A DNA stretch of 64,000 bases from Haliclystus octoradiatus (lineage: Eukaryota; Cnidaria; Staurozoa; Stauromedusae; Haliclystidae). A model generated the notes under the pieces. The model ran no database searches. It was not told where the DNA came from and worked only from the letters and a program-made list of their open reading frames with translations. A program made the position numbers and the translations under genes. Positions 36,188 through 49,100 of the stretch are shown here, piece after piece (positions within the stretch are counted from its first letter, which is position 1; each line of letters opens with the position of its first letter). Location of the stretch: assembly GCA_916610825.1 (NCBI GenBank), contig OU744446.1, forward strand, positions 26,922,445 to 26,986,444, given 5' to 3'.

Positions 36188-36310
36188 GAAAATGAAGATT
36201 ATTTGTGAGTCAGTACCGTTGGATTGTGGTAAATTACGGACGAACATAGCCATAGGCTCAGTAAAACTTTGACAGCTCTCGTCCAATTGAGTATATAGCA
36301 GAGCCATCCA
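36188..36310 (-). CDS. Candidate internal exon, unidentified secreted or membrane protein
   Basis: On the minus strand a strong acceptor (TTTTTTTTGCGTTTTCAG) precedes an open stretch of 41 codons (WMALLYTQLDESCQSFTEPM and onwards, with an NGT glycosylation site), which can end at GTGAAT (36187-36182) or earlier at GTACTG (36216-36211). The reading looks protein-like. Partner exons were not found, so this may be a lone or false exon. Confidence 0.3.
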
Positions 36311-36649
36311 CTGAAAACGCAAAAAAAAGTCACTTGCAATTCATTAATGAAATCATTATAGTTCATGCAGTAAAAAAATTAGAGCCTGACCTTACTAAAA
36401 CGCCGATAATATTGTGTTATGGTTTATATACCGTGTAGCGTGTACCTTACGCAAAGTTCTACAACATCCATTCTGTATTTATACGCACAGCAGTGACAGC
36501 ACTGAGTTAAGATAATTTTATAAGCAGTGGCGATGAGAATTTAAAATTTTTAAACCAATAAATCAGATTTATTTTGATACAAACAAATACTCAATGTGAA
36601 AATAATTGTTTCAGTATTTATCGCTAGACGTTATCCACACTTCGTAGAC

Positions 36650-36770
36650 TTGATTACTTTTCTTGCCCGCACTTTTTCCCGCCAATATTTTGATATCAGG
36701 TCAAATGAGAACTGGGACCAAGTTTGGGAGTCACTTGCTCCTGCTGCCGTTAGCTACTATGTATGTATGG
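36650..36770 (+). repeat. Dispersed repeat, copy C (partial)
   Basis: Shares CCAAGTTTGGGAGTCA and the following TGCTCCTGCTGCCGTTAGC region with copies A and B. The plus-strand reading contains ENWDQVWESLAPAAVS. The sequence diverges on both sides, so only the core is conserved. Confidence 0.55.
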
Positions 36771-36849
36771 ATCACGCTTCTCCGTCCCAGGACACTGCGC
36801 GGTCAACAATCGTCCGCCATGTTTTTCTTTCTTTAGTTAAAGCTTTTAT

Positions 36850-38815
36850 TTATGTTAAATTTAGTTTACGTTTGAATGTTTTTCCAGGATTTATATTAGT
36901 TTTTATGTTCATTTCTACGTTCATTAATTTTAAATCATTTTCTACCAATTTCAACCATGTATATTTGTGTGCTCTATGACGCTTTGGCCAGAATTTGTCT
37001 GCCTCTTTCAATGCTTGCTTGGCTGGAGTGTGATCTGGTAGTGTTTGTAGATGGCTATACCATTTTAAACGTCTGGCTTTAATCTCGAGGCTCTGGTGAT
37101 TGATTTGTGAATTTGTACAGGATAGCATTCCTTGTTTTATCTTCCCATGTCAAATTCATTATTCTTCTTAAGAATTTTCTTTGAAGTATGTTTATTTGAT
37201 GTTCTTTAATATTTGTTAGTGTCCATAACTCACAGTTGTAGAAAAAAATACTTTCTACGTGTGCTCTAAAAATTTCATTTTGATTTCAATGTTTATCTTT
37301 TTGTCTTCGAATAAATACTTTAGTTTATTATATGCGCTTATCGCTAAAATCTTTCTTCTATGTATATCTTTGTCAGTGTCTAGCATGCTTCCTAGGTATT
37401 TGCATTTTTTCCATTCGTCATTACAGTTACTATTATCTTTCTCTCTTTTGATTTAATGTTCTTCTGTTTTTGTGTCATTTACTTGTAGATTATACTTTTT
37501 CAACATAGATGGTATTTCTTTTCTTATTTTTTGTAATGCTTGATGAGTATTTGTAATGTAACTTATATCATCAGCATATTGCTGGTCTATTAAAATTATT
37601 TTTTTCCAATGGTATATGTGATCGTATGTATATGGTGGATTGATTATATTTTTAGTTGTACTTAATGCATTAGCTAAGTAAATTATGAATAATAAGGGAC
37701 TGAGAAAGTCACCTTGTGGTACACCTATATTACTAACTATATTATTTCCTATATTGTTATTTATTTTTACTTTCAAAACTACATTTTCTATAAGTATTTT
37801 TATCATATGTAATTCGTCTTCATCGACTACTTCTTTTCAAATATTTACAATGCGGTCACGTTTTACAGTATCAAAAGCCTTAGACATATCTAATAATAAG
37901 AAGAATATGTTGTAATCTTCTGAGGTTATAGCCTTTTCTGCTAGGATCTTGAAAGCAAAGACTTGTTCAGTGGTGCTCCTCCCTTGCTGGTAAGCTGATT
38001 GGGATTTTGGGATTAGCACCATGAACTTATCTAGACAGCGCCTCAGCATGAATATAGCCAATATTTTCCTAAGTGAGGACAAGAGAATCACTGGTCTCAG
38101 GTTTGCTGCAGGTCCAGGCTTTTTACCTGGTTTAGGGAGGGGTACTAATAAGCCTTCTTTAATCTCTCTTGTGTAGGTTCCTGTTCTTGAAATGTCATTA
38201 AATATGTTGGAAATCAGTTGACAGAGCTCATCAGGACCATATTTTAGAAATTCGGCATGCAAGGAGTCAATTCCCAGGCTTTTACCATTTTTTAAACTTT
38301 TGATCGCATCTTTTATTTCTTTCTCTGTGAAGGGGATTTTCATTTCTATGGGATTTATGTTGTGGATTTCTTTTTCTGATGTTTAATAAATATGCTTTGA
38401 AAATACTTAGTTATAATATTAATTTGTTGTTTTTCATCAGTGGTGATGCCATTTTCTCCATTTACTATTACTTTTCTTTTACTATTTCTTTGTTGTAGAT
38501 GTTTAACCACTTGAAACATTCTTCTTGAGTCCGGTTTCAGCTTTTCTATTTCCTCTACCAATTCCATAATGTGGGTTCATTCTTCTTCTTGCATTTTATT
38601 GTGAATTTCCTTCATAATGTTATTGCGTTTTTTTATAAGATTAAGTTTTTCTTTTTTATTATTTGTACTATTTATGTTATCTCTAAGGGCTTTTTGTTTA
38701 TCTGAAAGTTGTAAAATTTCTTTATTTTGACTTTTATTCTTTTTTGTTGTTCCAACAACTTCTTTTGCTGCTTCGCTGCAAGAATTTACAATATCTGTCC
38801 ATTTATCTTGAATGG
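36850..38815 (-). mobile_element. Non-LTR retrotransposon (LINE), decayed, unassigned clade
   Basis: Minus-strand ORF pieces from right to left: an N-terminal charged linker (38815-38355); RT fingers and palm at 38343-37837 (NLRPVILLSSLRKIL, SAYQQGRSTTEQVFAFK, LLLDMSKAFDTV); then GVPQGDFLSPLLF and QQYADDISYI at 37806-37453; the post-RT region (WKKCKYLGSMLDTD near 37395 and a YNCELWTLT reading); and the C-terminal end (IKARRLKWYSHLQTLP followed by TPAKQALKEADK) at 37128-36850. Several stops and frame changes disrupt it. No endonuclease domain is present, so it is 5'-truncated. It differs clearly from the L2/CR1-like elements elsewhere in the window. Confidence 0.85.
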
Positions 38816-40600
38816 TAAGTTGGTAACAGAATTTTTAGCTACTAGTATTTTTCGAACGATGAGGCCTTTTCAAATGGCCTCTGTTTTTCATTGATGATCA
38901 TTTTAGCAGAGGTTAGACTAATGCCCCTGTTTGTTGGGGCCAATAACACAATATTTCATGATATTACTGTCTTTTTTTGTATAGGCATTCGGGAAGAAGG
39001 AACTATGTTGATAGTTTGTGTTGCATGAATTATAAAGTATTTACGAAACCAGTCCATATTTAGTTTTTAAATGCTTGGATAATTACTTTGGCAATGATAA
39101 TAAATTTTCAAACATGTCAATAATTCGTGTAAGGTGAATTAAAAATGTTCAATGTTTATTATCATCTTGAATGTTTGCTAATATTTCGCGACGTGTCTAA
39201 TTTAATAACAAAGCGGTACAGAACAACAAAAGCTGTAACATGTTAATGATATGTTTCTATGCTGTGAAACACGGTATATATAGCCCTGGTAAAATCTTGA
39301 AAAGTTTTATTTTCACACAAACATTGTTGATAGAAGCCGCACATGCATAAATGCAAATGACCAGAAGATCTCGCTACGAGGCTATCTATTTAAAAGATTT
39401 GTAACTTTTCATTGCCTGTATTACAGTGACTATACTCATCTTCTCGCCTTTGCAGATTTTGTTACACATAACTCAAAAGCTTCCAGGATTAGGCAAATCT
39501 AGTCAAATTCAAATGATGCTATCATAGAAGCAACCAACACTGTTAATGAGGGACATAACGTAGTTTACATGTAACCCCGATTGCAAAAATGTAATGACTT
39601 AATATAAAATAGAGATATTGCAGCTGGAGGTATTTGTGCGGTCTCTGAGTTATTAATTTCATAAGACGTGGTGTGAGATTAAATCGTTTCAATGTATTTT
39701 ATATATTTTATTACAGAGCTTTTTCAAAAGTTCCCAAAGAGTTCCTCGAGAATTATATAAAGAAAATATTGATAACACTGGTGGCATATTTTGAAAATAC
39801 CGTGACCCGGGATTATTTGTTATGCCACACCATCACGGCCGATGTGAAAAAGCTCTATTATGTATCTTTCTTCATTCTGTTGTAAGTGTTTTTTAAAAAC
39901 CAAGTCGGGTGAATCAGTCATCTAGTTCCCCATGCTACATAATCTTTACAGACGGAAAAGGAATCGGTATAAAGGGAAAAAATGCTACATATGAGTTATC
40001 AATATCAGGGTTAAAAATGATTCTGAATTGGTTCAAACTCACGAACTATTTTATCAAAGGCAGAATATAATTCAGTTGGATGTCCATGCTTTCGAAAAGG
40101 TTGCAAAGTCAAAGTGAAGTGAAAATGTCGAAGAATTGACTCAGCATTGCGAGGGCTGATGGAAAATTGTGCAATTCTCGACACAGACGAACAAATAAGG
40201 ATTATATTAGTCCTTGACCTTCATAATAACCATGGCTAGACTCAAATCGTAATGGAAGCGGAGTTGATGAAAAGGCCTGAAGAACGAGGAGGAATAGGCT
40301 TTGTACATATGATTTAGATTTGTGCACAGCCTACATTAATTCTTGATCAAATCCATAATACCTGTCGTGACATATATTATCATCATAGTCACACTGTATA
40401 TAATCGATTACAATAGCATTTACATTAATCCCTTCACTTACCACTTATACGGTTTATAATTTCTGACGTGTCAATGTTGTTTATATACAGGGCATACAGT
40501 ATATGTTGTCAACTGAACTTTCTATGCACATTTCTTCAACGTTATATTCGCCATTTATAACATTAAATTTGACTGATTCAATCTCAATATAATAAGTGAT
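38816..40600. other. No gene seen
   Basis: AT-rich. A small open frame at 39673-39885 has no motif. The right end is presumed 3' untranslated or flanking sequence of the secreted-protein gene at 40621-41418. Confidence 0.4.
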
Positions 40601-40620
40601 ATGATCTACTTAAATAAACC

Positions 40621-41418
40621 TTAAACATATTCACACACATCACTACATCGCTCTTTCTGATTTCGACATAGATAATAACATAGATCTTTTATCGTGCCAA
40701 TTTTCATATCACATCTTGGCACTGCGCATTCCTCAAACGACATTGGGATTTCACATTTTCGATTACATGCCATTTGCTGATCTCCTTGTCGTTTGCTATT
40801 TTTCTCCATGACAACTTTAGGAACTATGTCAAGATTCGGTTCAACATGAGAAACCGTCTCGAAATCACCTGACTGCATAGCGGCAGATGAAGCATCTGAG
40901 TCCTCTCCTGATCCAGAATCTCCAATTTCTGTACTTTCAAGCAAGTCACTAATGACAGAGTCTTTCTTGTTCCGTAACCGAGCTACATCTTCTGTGGCAG
41001 GAATTTCTTCAGCAGTAAGAGCTCCGCGTCTATCTCTGTTTTGATCTTGGCTTTGTGATGATAGATTAACACCAGCCATTTCATGCTTATCCCCAGCTGT
41101 ATTTTGGGATTTAGCTGTCATTGGATTACCAGATGATTCAATTTCATCTCTTGCATCCGATCCACTACCAGATCCACTGCTGCCAGATGTCATAGAATTA
41201 TAAGATCTCAATAGACCGGTAATAGAATTGAAATCTTTCTCGCCATTAAATGTTTCCTGCGATACTCTCGAATGCTTTAAAACCAAAGATTGCTGGCCAT
41301 AGATCATTTTCAAACCATTCCGTTGCTCTGTTGTTGACGCTGCACCAATTCCTTGATCCCTTGCCAAAGTATTAATTATCATGAAAACAAAAATCATTGA
41401 TTTCAGTTGAGATGACAT
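40621..41418 (-). CDS. Secreted Ser-Gly-rich protein with an eight-Cys C-terminal domain
   Basis: 265 residues from the Met at 41418. Residues 5-20 form a hydrophobic signal peptide. The middle is hydrophilic and disordered, with Ser-Gly runs at about 77-87 (SGSSGSGSGSD) and an acidic GDSGSGEDSD at about 166-175, both good sites for glycosaminoglycan attachment. Dibasic or RR sites (DRRG about 129, SKRQ about 208) could be processed. The last 48 residues (218-262) hold eight cysteines (CNRKC, EEC, PRC, DLC, YLC, RC, VC), giving a probable disulphide-bonded knot. This suggests a small extracellular proteoglycan or a processed Cys-rich peptide. The family is not recognised. TTTACAGAG directly precedes the ATG, so a 3' splice site (cis or spliced leader) probably lies just upstream. 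Confidence 0.7.
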   Translation of the reverse strand: MSSQLKSMIFVFMIINTLARDQGIGAASTTEQRNGLKMIYGQQSLVLKHSRVSQETFNGEKDFNSITGLLRSYNSMTSGSSGSGSGSDARDEIESSGNPMTAKSQNTAGDKHEMAGVNLSSQSQDQNRDRRGALTAEEIPATEDVARLRNKKDSVISDLLESTEIGDSGSGEDSDASSAAMQSGDFETVSHVEPNLDIVPKVVMEKNSKRQGDQQMACNRKCEIPMSFEECAVPRCDMKIGTIKDLCYYLCRNQKERCSDVCEYV

Positions 41419-43650
41419 CTCTGTAAATGAATGTAGATAATGATTATGTAGATACACAAAGAGAATGCTGTTTACAGTTTTTTTAACATATTATATAAAT
41501 TCAAGTTTCTTTTGTCAAATCAAATGAACTAGGCATGATATTACACGCATATGTCGATGCATGGACTCCATCATACTCTTGTGCATGACTAAAGTTGAAT
41601 TCCACCGTCCTGAAAAGACATGTTTATACAAGAATGGTGGGTCAGCTGCTTCGTATCTATCACTTTCTTGGTTCTAGCTCAATCTAAATATGTATAAGAA
41701 AATGTAAAGCAACATAACAAGAGGAATAAAGAACAAGAACTAGAAAAAAAAAAAAAAAAAATTTTAAAAACTATACTCTAATTTTTCAGGATAATCTTGT
41801 AGAATGTAAGCGGCAGATGGCACGTCCGCTAAAGAATGTATCACAGTCCCTCCCCGTGATTCTCATATGATTTCAAGTCACATATTTGGGCGATTCATTT
41901 GGTCCTATCTTTCTATAAATCAAAACTCCTAAACATTAACAAATCAACCGTCTTTCCGTCGCATGTCGATGCAAAAAATTATTTTTGTAATTCGTTGTTG
42001 ATACAGTGAAATGAATGAGAGGCTACTATTCAATGTGTAATGTGTAAAATATGGCTGCGCAGCATTTGTTCAATGAACTTAAAACGAGTCAATGACTCGT
42101 GTTGATCATTATTCAAATTCGCTGCACAAAATCAGTAAAACAATTAGACGTTCGCCATGCTATGATATGTTGTCTGCTAAAGTCGAACGGTGCAAATTCT
42201 TGTGCGCAATTGTCTATAATCACTAAAGAATTTCCGACTAAGATTATTACTTTTCTAAAATAATAAATAGTTCATAGAAGCTTTGCGATTTTAGAGTGTT
42301 CAGACTTGTAAGTTAAGCGTCAGTTAAGATATATATAGGATCATAAACTTCTGATGATTCTTTCGGACAACTATATTAATTGATGGTATTCAATGATTTA
42401 ATCCCAATTATAATTAATTACAAGTTATCCAGCAAGGCAGCAGTTAATTGGAATTTGTAATTTGTTCTATATGAATGATTAAATACCATATTTAGTGATC
42501 AGATACTGAGTTCGTAGGTTATGCAATTACCGAGCAATATCAATAATTTCAAGTGCTGTGAATTGTACACTATAAAACATGAATGTATTTTAGATAACTA
42601 TAAGAAATTTTTTAGAAACAAGACTATTCGACAACCCAGAAAACAATAACCTTAAAATTTCTACTGAAATCTAAGTAGATTTTCAGCTAGTTGTTAACAA
42701 TCTATACAATTATATCTTAACTGAATTACATGTGATGCATGACTTGCGACTACTAATTTGTAGAAGAACGATTATAATGGAATAACATTAAGAGAAGCTT
42801 GTTTTTCTCTTTTTAGTTCACCTATACGTAAATTATACATCAACACGTTTTACATCTAAATAAAATCTTACCGTATAGCTAATCATTCACAATTGCCAAT
42901 ACCAAATTATTAGTATTATTCCAATTCATCAATTCATTATAAAATTATAAATTGATTTTCAACATATAGTTTTCTATAAGCCTTCCAACGGTGCGTCGCT
43001 TTCCAATCTTTCTGATGCATAACTAATTGCATCGATTGAGATCACGGTTCAAATCAAGACATTGATAAGCTAGCCTCGTTTCATAACAATCAACTCGTTT
43101 AATTGCGTATGGAAGTAAGAGCAAAAAAAAAATATATATATCATTTGCTTTCTAATGACAAATATAATAAAAAGCCATTTCATTTGTAGATTCTATTGAT
43201 CGTTCAAATATGAAAACAACATAAAATTATCAAGTCAAATAATATTAAAATGAATATCTCTTGAGTTTCTCGTTCTACATATAAAGCAAAGTGGACGCTT
43301 ACAACAATAAAGCAGGTGTTGTCTGATTGCCAACCAGCTGTAGAAGAAAAACAACTACGAGTTTAGAGTATATTCATCAAGTTTCAATGCATGAAAAAGT
43401 TAAATTAGTATTATCATGGTATTATCATTGATATTATAATCAATACATGTCTGTAATAATAGATGGATCTATAATTCAAACTACTCTCTACTTCATTTAC
43501 CCGACACTTTGATTTAAATTGTAAATATCTTACTTCTCATCGTGTTAAGTTTATGACACTTCGAGGCTTTAACATGCCTGGTTTTTCAAACTAAGGACAG
43601 CAATCCACTTCGGTACAGTGTAAGCCAAAAGACAGCTTTATATGTGATTT
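41419..43650. other. No gene seen; A-rich tract at 41741
   Basis: Upstream region of the secreted-protein gene, which may contain a 5' exon I cannot place. An 18-19 bp A run near 41741-41761 follows AGAACAAGAACTAG and might be the tail of an old retroposed sequence, but no parent is recognised. Otherwise AT-rich and featureless. Confidence 0.4.
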
Positions 43651-43996
43651 TGTAGTGGATTGTTGTAGTGGATTGCTTTATGTCTATTGTCTTATCCATA
43701 ATGTATTTCCTTTGTTAACTGTAAAGCTTCCGTTTGTAATCACGTATACCCTGTAATGTAAATCACTGTATGTAATTTATCAACCCTCTTTGCGTCTGCC
43801 CTTCGTGGCTACAACACCTATATTAGCAAAGCTGGTCCACCTTCATAGAGGCTCTGTTTATCAACGGTCATGTTAACCCTCATTCATCCTCTCCCTGTTG
43901 GTGGCCAGCTACAACTATTACACAAATATATATCTTATCAACGCCTATGTATGTGTGGTGGTATTAATCAATACTTCGTTCATTCCACCCGCTACA
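43651..43996. mobile_element. Probable solo LTR
   Basis: A 346 bp stretch with ends TGTAG...CTACA flanked by the 4 bp direct repeat ATTT (43647-43650 and 43997-44000). The length, the TG...CA ends and a short target duplication fit a solo long terminal repeat left by recombination. No internal retroelement coding is adjacent and no second copy lies in the window, so family and age cannot be given. Confidence 0.5.
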
Positions 43997-44000
43997 ATTT

Positions 44001-44785
44001 AAACAAATAAATTTAAGTCATAGTTCCATTTTATGAATTTGATTTATTATTTTGATACTAGCAACATGTAACTTACGGAGACAAATATTACAGATGCTAT
44101 CTTCAGTCGCAAAGTGTACAAAGATTTTGATTCCTGCAACTCATTGAGAATATTACATAGAGATTGGATTGAATATTTTCGCTGAATTCGACAACAATTC
44201 ATTTGTATTGCCATTCCAAATTCAACGGGAGAAAACATAAGAAAATTGAAAGTTAATCAAATGTTGATTATATGCAATTAGCTTGTAGTTGACGCTCGAA
44301 GAACTCCTGATTTGATTTCTAATTAGAAATAACTTCCTTGAATATTGTATTGATGTAATTACGATCTACCTGCGGTAGAGATTGCTTTTGACATATTGAG
44401 AATCATCTAGCACCCCAAAAGTGCAGGTTTTGCCGAATATTATGAAACGTCTTGAAACAGTTTAGATACCATTTTCTTTCGAAGGGGTCAAAGTCTTACC
44501 CCTCTACCAAATTTGGAGATCTATATTGGAGATCCATGATCCTCATAGCAGCATTCTAGGCACCTCAAAGCATGAAATATGCAAGATTCACATCTGGAAA
44601 TTGGAAATTTCTCTACAGAGAGCCTAAAGTAACAGTTTGACACACCAAAATTGCCATCTAGATTCCAAAATGTACCCGGAAAATACTAAGAAAGTACCTT
44701 CGAGGGACTTTTCAATTGTTTGGGAGTTTTTGTGTAGCTTTCACATGATCTTTGGAACATTTTAGGTACTTCACTTTTTACCCAC
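44001..44785. other. No firm gene
   Basis: A minus-strand open frame at 44238-44047 has a donor-like GTAAGT near 44076, but I could not place a matching acceptor or identify the product. The rest is unremarkable. Confidence 0.35.
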
Positions 44786-45999
44786 GGGACGGAATAGCCT
44801 CATGCCATCACGGTACTCATTTCCACGCGGCGCTCCAGTGAGGGCCTAATAAAACTGAAGGTTAAAAAGTGTGCCAGAAACAAAAATATGGTGTGCCCAA
44901 TCGCAGCGCACCTTGGTATCACGTGAAGTTTTATCGAGCGCTGGTTGGTGAATAATACACTAGAAATGTAAACAAACTTGCTTGAATCATTCTCAAAGGT
45001 TATATTTCGATCGTTTATTCTGTCATATAAATTATCATCAATTTTTAATTATATATTTATGGAGAAATGGAAGTTGGAATTAGCGAGCAATGCTGTATAT
45101 TGAAGAATTGATCTTTAACTTTAAATACTCCTTTGATTTTGATTATTTAAATCAAAATTCAAAACGATGGAAGTGCTTACAATTTTCGATGGCGTTCGCT
45201 CTATCAAAACATGATGTTTTCTCTTTTAAGTTTTGTATTCTACGCCAGGCGCGGATAGAGGGTAAGTCTAAAAAGTCCCAATTAAGACTTACCCCTTTTC
45301 TCTTGCAAATTCATTTTATTTACTAAATTTTGGATTGAAATGTTTCGTGACTTTATTCGAATTTTCTAGCTGCATGCAGTCCAGACACCACATTTTACTT
45401 GTTGTTCATTGGTTTGTTTGATATTGAGGTTTCATATATACACAAAAGGAGTTACCCTGAAGCCTCACATATGAAAGGCTGGTAATTTGGACAATATCAA
45501 CAACAGTCAGCAACGTCTTATGGCGAAGTTGTCTTCTTTTTCGCTATTTTCTTTGCTGAAATCTTATTTTATAATGTTTTTATCGTAAATTCGGAAATCT
45601 ACATGCTGAATGATATTTACATTTACATTTACTGTTACATTTCTACTAATTACTAAGAATCCGAGAAGGTCGAGCTATGCACTGCTTTAAGGTACGTATT
45701 ATTTTGTTTGGTTATGTTGTTAAATTATTGTTAAAGGTTCTGACACGGATTAGAATGGCTATATAAAGTTTGTGTTTGTTTATTCATACAGCCTTAGACT
45801 GAGCATGGTGGTTTATATGTTTAATTAACATGTACATGATAATGTGCAAATAGGGGAAGGCAGACCGTCAAAGCCTTGCGATTTGAAATATCGTGCTGTT
45901 TGTCTATTTTTAATACACATATTCTTCTATATGTTAAAGGTCCGATATTCCGAGGAAGGACTTGATTATGCTGAATAACAAAGGTTAATATTTGATACA

Positions 46000-46075
46000 T
46001 GTTATATATGTGTTAACTAACACCTTGTATCTAGCGTAAACATGATCAATTGTCATATTATATTGAGACATCACA
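46000..46075 (+). repeat. 5' LTR of the Ty3/gypsy element (76 bp)
   Basis: Starts TGTTATATATG and ends GACATCACA. Identical to 50728-50803. At 76 bp it is much shorter than the few hundred bases usual for Ty3/gypsy LTRs. Confidence 0.93.
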
Positions 46076-46177
46076 TGGCGCAGTTGATATTTTTGAACTT
46101 ACCATTGTTTATCTTGTTTAGTTTGATATGTTATTTATTATCATTCTGTTTATCGTATATCGTTTACATTAAACGTT

Positions 46178-49100
46178 ATGCCTAATAAAACTCCAAAATC
46201 GAAGGCACGAAAGAAGGGCAATGCTGATGTTGAGCCGCCCGTTTTTGACGATAATGTCAATCTCGCTGCCCGTATGGATTCGTTCGAAAAACGTATGGAG
46301 AGATCGTTATCTGCATTTATGGAACAACTTACTGGCCTTAATACGACTACTGAAACCGTGGCATCTGTTTTGCCTAATGCGAGCGACGACGATTCTCTTG
46401 TTGTTGAAAGTGTGCCAGTGAGTAATATTGAAAACTCGGCTTCCGGGTTACGCCTATCGAGCGCTTACCCACCTCCAGATAAATTGTCTGATAACCTTAC
46501 ATATGGTCAGTTTGTGGACTGGAGACATCAAATAGATAACTATTTATTATTTACGGGCCTTACTCGTTGCCCTAGCCAACAGCAAGTTTCATTTCTGATT
46601 TCTCGTATGACTCAAGAAACACTTGACACTGTCCGATTGGTATTAAATGTAGATCAAAGAACTATTACTACAGACACATTATTACTTAAATTAGATGGAT
46701 ATTTTAAGCAAAAAGATAATCTGCGGATACGTCGTGCAGCATTTATGCATTATTCACAAGGTGAGAATGAACCGTTTTGTGCATTCTATCGTGAAAAACT
46801 GAAATTATTTCATCTTACGGACCCCTGTCCCCATTGTCACGATCGCTCATTGGGGGACTTCATTATAGAAGGACTTTATGACTCTGAAATCAGACGAAAA
46901 TGTCGTGCTCTCGATGAGGGCGTATCTATTCATATTATCAAAAAATTATGTGAATCCGAAGAAAATGCACGAAACGAAGAGGTCTCTAGAACGGCTCAGG
47001 TTGCTCGTGTAACTAATGTTCATAATAAGCTTCGTAAAAAAGCTTCAGATACGAAATCTAACACTGTCCCCTGCAAACATTGTGGTAAATCCAATCATGA
47101 TCATGATCCACAATCTTGCTGGGCTAAGGATAAAACTTGTCATAATTGTAACAAGAAAGGTCATATAAGACCTGTGTGTCGTTCAGATAAAGTGGACATT
47201 AACAACGTTACAAATGATGTTTCACACATAATTGAAAGTGTGAAGCTAAATGCTGTTTCACATACCACACCTAACGTTACATCAAAATGTCAACACATCT
47301 CTCTAGCATTATCATTGACACATCGCAAGCAAATAACTGTTAGCGGTATTCCTGATACTGGCGCTGAAGTTTGTGTTGCAAGTGACACTCTATTGACGGA
47401 CAATAATATTCCTTTGTCTCGTTTAAACCACACCTCAGACAAATTATCTGCTACTAATGGTTCACCTTTAGAAGTTCTTGGCGTTTTACATTGCCGTGGT
47501 ATTCTAGCTACATATAGCACTAAGATGAAAATATATATTTGTAAAGGGGTCTCAGACTTTCTTATTCCGACTCAAAATCTAATTGAGCTTGGCATAATAC
47601 CTGCTACTTTCCCCGCCCCTATGGCATCTATATTACGCACCGTTGTACAAGAAACTCCTCATGTTTCTTCTCACAAGCCTCACAATTTATCTGAAAATAT
47701 ACGTTCTCAACTACTAGATGAATTTTCTGATGTATTTAATGATACTGATCAACTTAAGCCAATGGCTGGTCCACCGATGCACATTTATTTAAAAGATGAT
47801 GTTACACCATATGCACTTTCTACACCTAGAAAAATTCCCTTTGCTTGGCAAGCTGAGGTCAAAAGCACACTTGACAGTATGGTAGCTAAGGGTATTATAC
47901 AACTTGCCGATGATCATCCAACAGACTTTGTTAGCCCACTAGTGGTAGTACAGAAACCAAATGGTAAATTACGTCTGTGTGTTGATTTTACTAAACTCAA
48001 CCAACATGTCCGTCGTCCTGTTCACCCTTTCAAAAGTCCATGGGATGCTGTATCAAACGTACCTCATACAGCTAAGATATTTACTACGTTAGACGCAGCT
48101 TCTGGTTATTGGCAGGTACCCTTAGATGACGTTAGCTGTCCATTAACTACTTTTTTAACACCCTGGGGACGATACCAATATAAACGTGCCGTTATGGGTC
48201 TTGTATGTGCCGGCGACGAGTATTGTCGTCGTGGTGACGAAGCATTGGCCAACTTACCTAATTTAGAAAAAGTTGTTGATGATATTTTAATTTATAATGA
48301 CTCTTTTGAAGCACATCTTACAAATGTACGTAATGTTTTAGAGCGGTGCCGACAACAATGTATTACTTTAAATCCTAATAAATTTATATTTGGACAAGAA
48401 AGTGTCGATTATGTGGGATTTATTCTAAGCAAAGATGGTATTAGTGCTACACCCAGACGAGTTGAAGCGATTACTGACTTTCCAGCTCCTACCAATATTT
48501 CTGAGCTACGTTCGTTTATGGGAATGGTTAATCAATTAGGACACTTCTCTAAAGAAGTTGCTCATTGTTCAGAGCCATTACGGCATTTATTATCTATTCG
48601 TAACGAATTTATATGGACTGAACTTCACCAAAATGCATTTGACAGTGTCAAGAAGACACTAGTTTCACCTCCAGTCCTCAAGCAGTTTGATATTAATTTA
48701 CCAACAGAACTGCATACTGATGCCTCCCGTACCTACGGTTTAGGTTGGAGTTTATTACAATTGCATGATGATAATCAATGGCACTTAGTTGATTGTGGAT
48801 CAAGGTATTTATCTGATGCTGAGTCACGCTATGCCACTATTGAGCTGGAATTATTAGCCGTTACATGGGCTGTTATTAAATGCAAGTTATATTTACTTGG
48901 ATTACATAAATTTATTGTCATTACGGATCATAAACCTTTAGTTCCAGTTATTAACGACTTTACTTTGGCAGCTGTTGAAAATTCCCGCCTGCAACGGCTA
49001 AAAGAACAATTGGCGCCTTACTCTCTCATTGCTACATGGAAACGAGGTAAGGATCATTTAATACCTGATGCTTTGTCTCGTGCACCTGTTAAAAATCCTA

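Noticed and set aside
41741-41761. A-rich tract as evidence of a processed pseudogene
   Set aside because: No recognisable coding or RNA-derived sequence precedes it, and no flanking duplication is visible.
44047-44238. Minus-strand frame with a downstream GTAAGT as a host exon or BED-type zinc finger
   Set aside because: No convincing acceptor or partner exon, and the Cys pattern appears only in a different frame. Left as unsupported.
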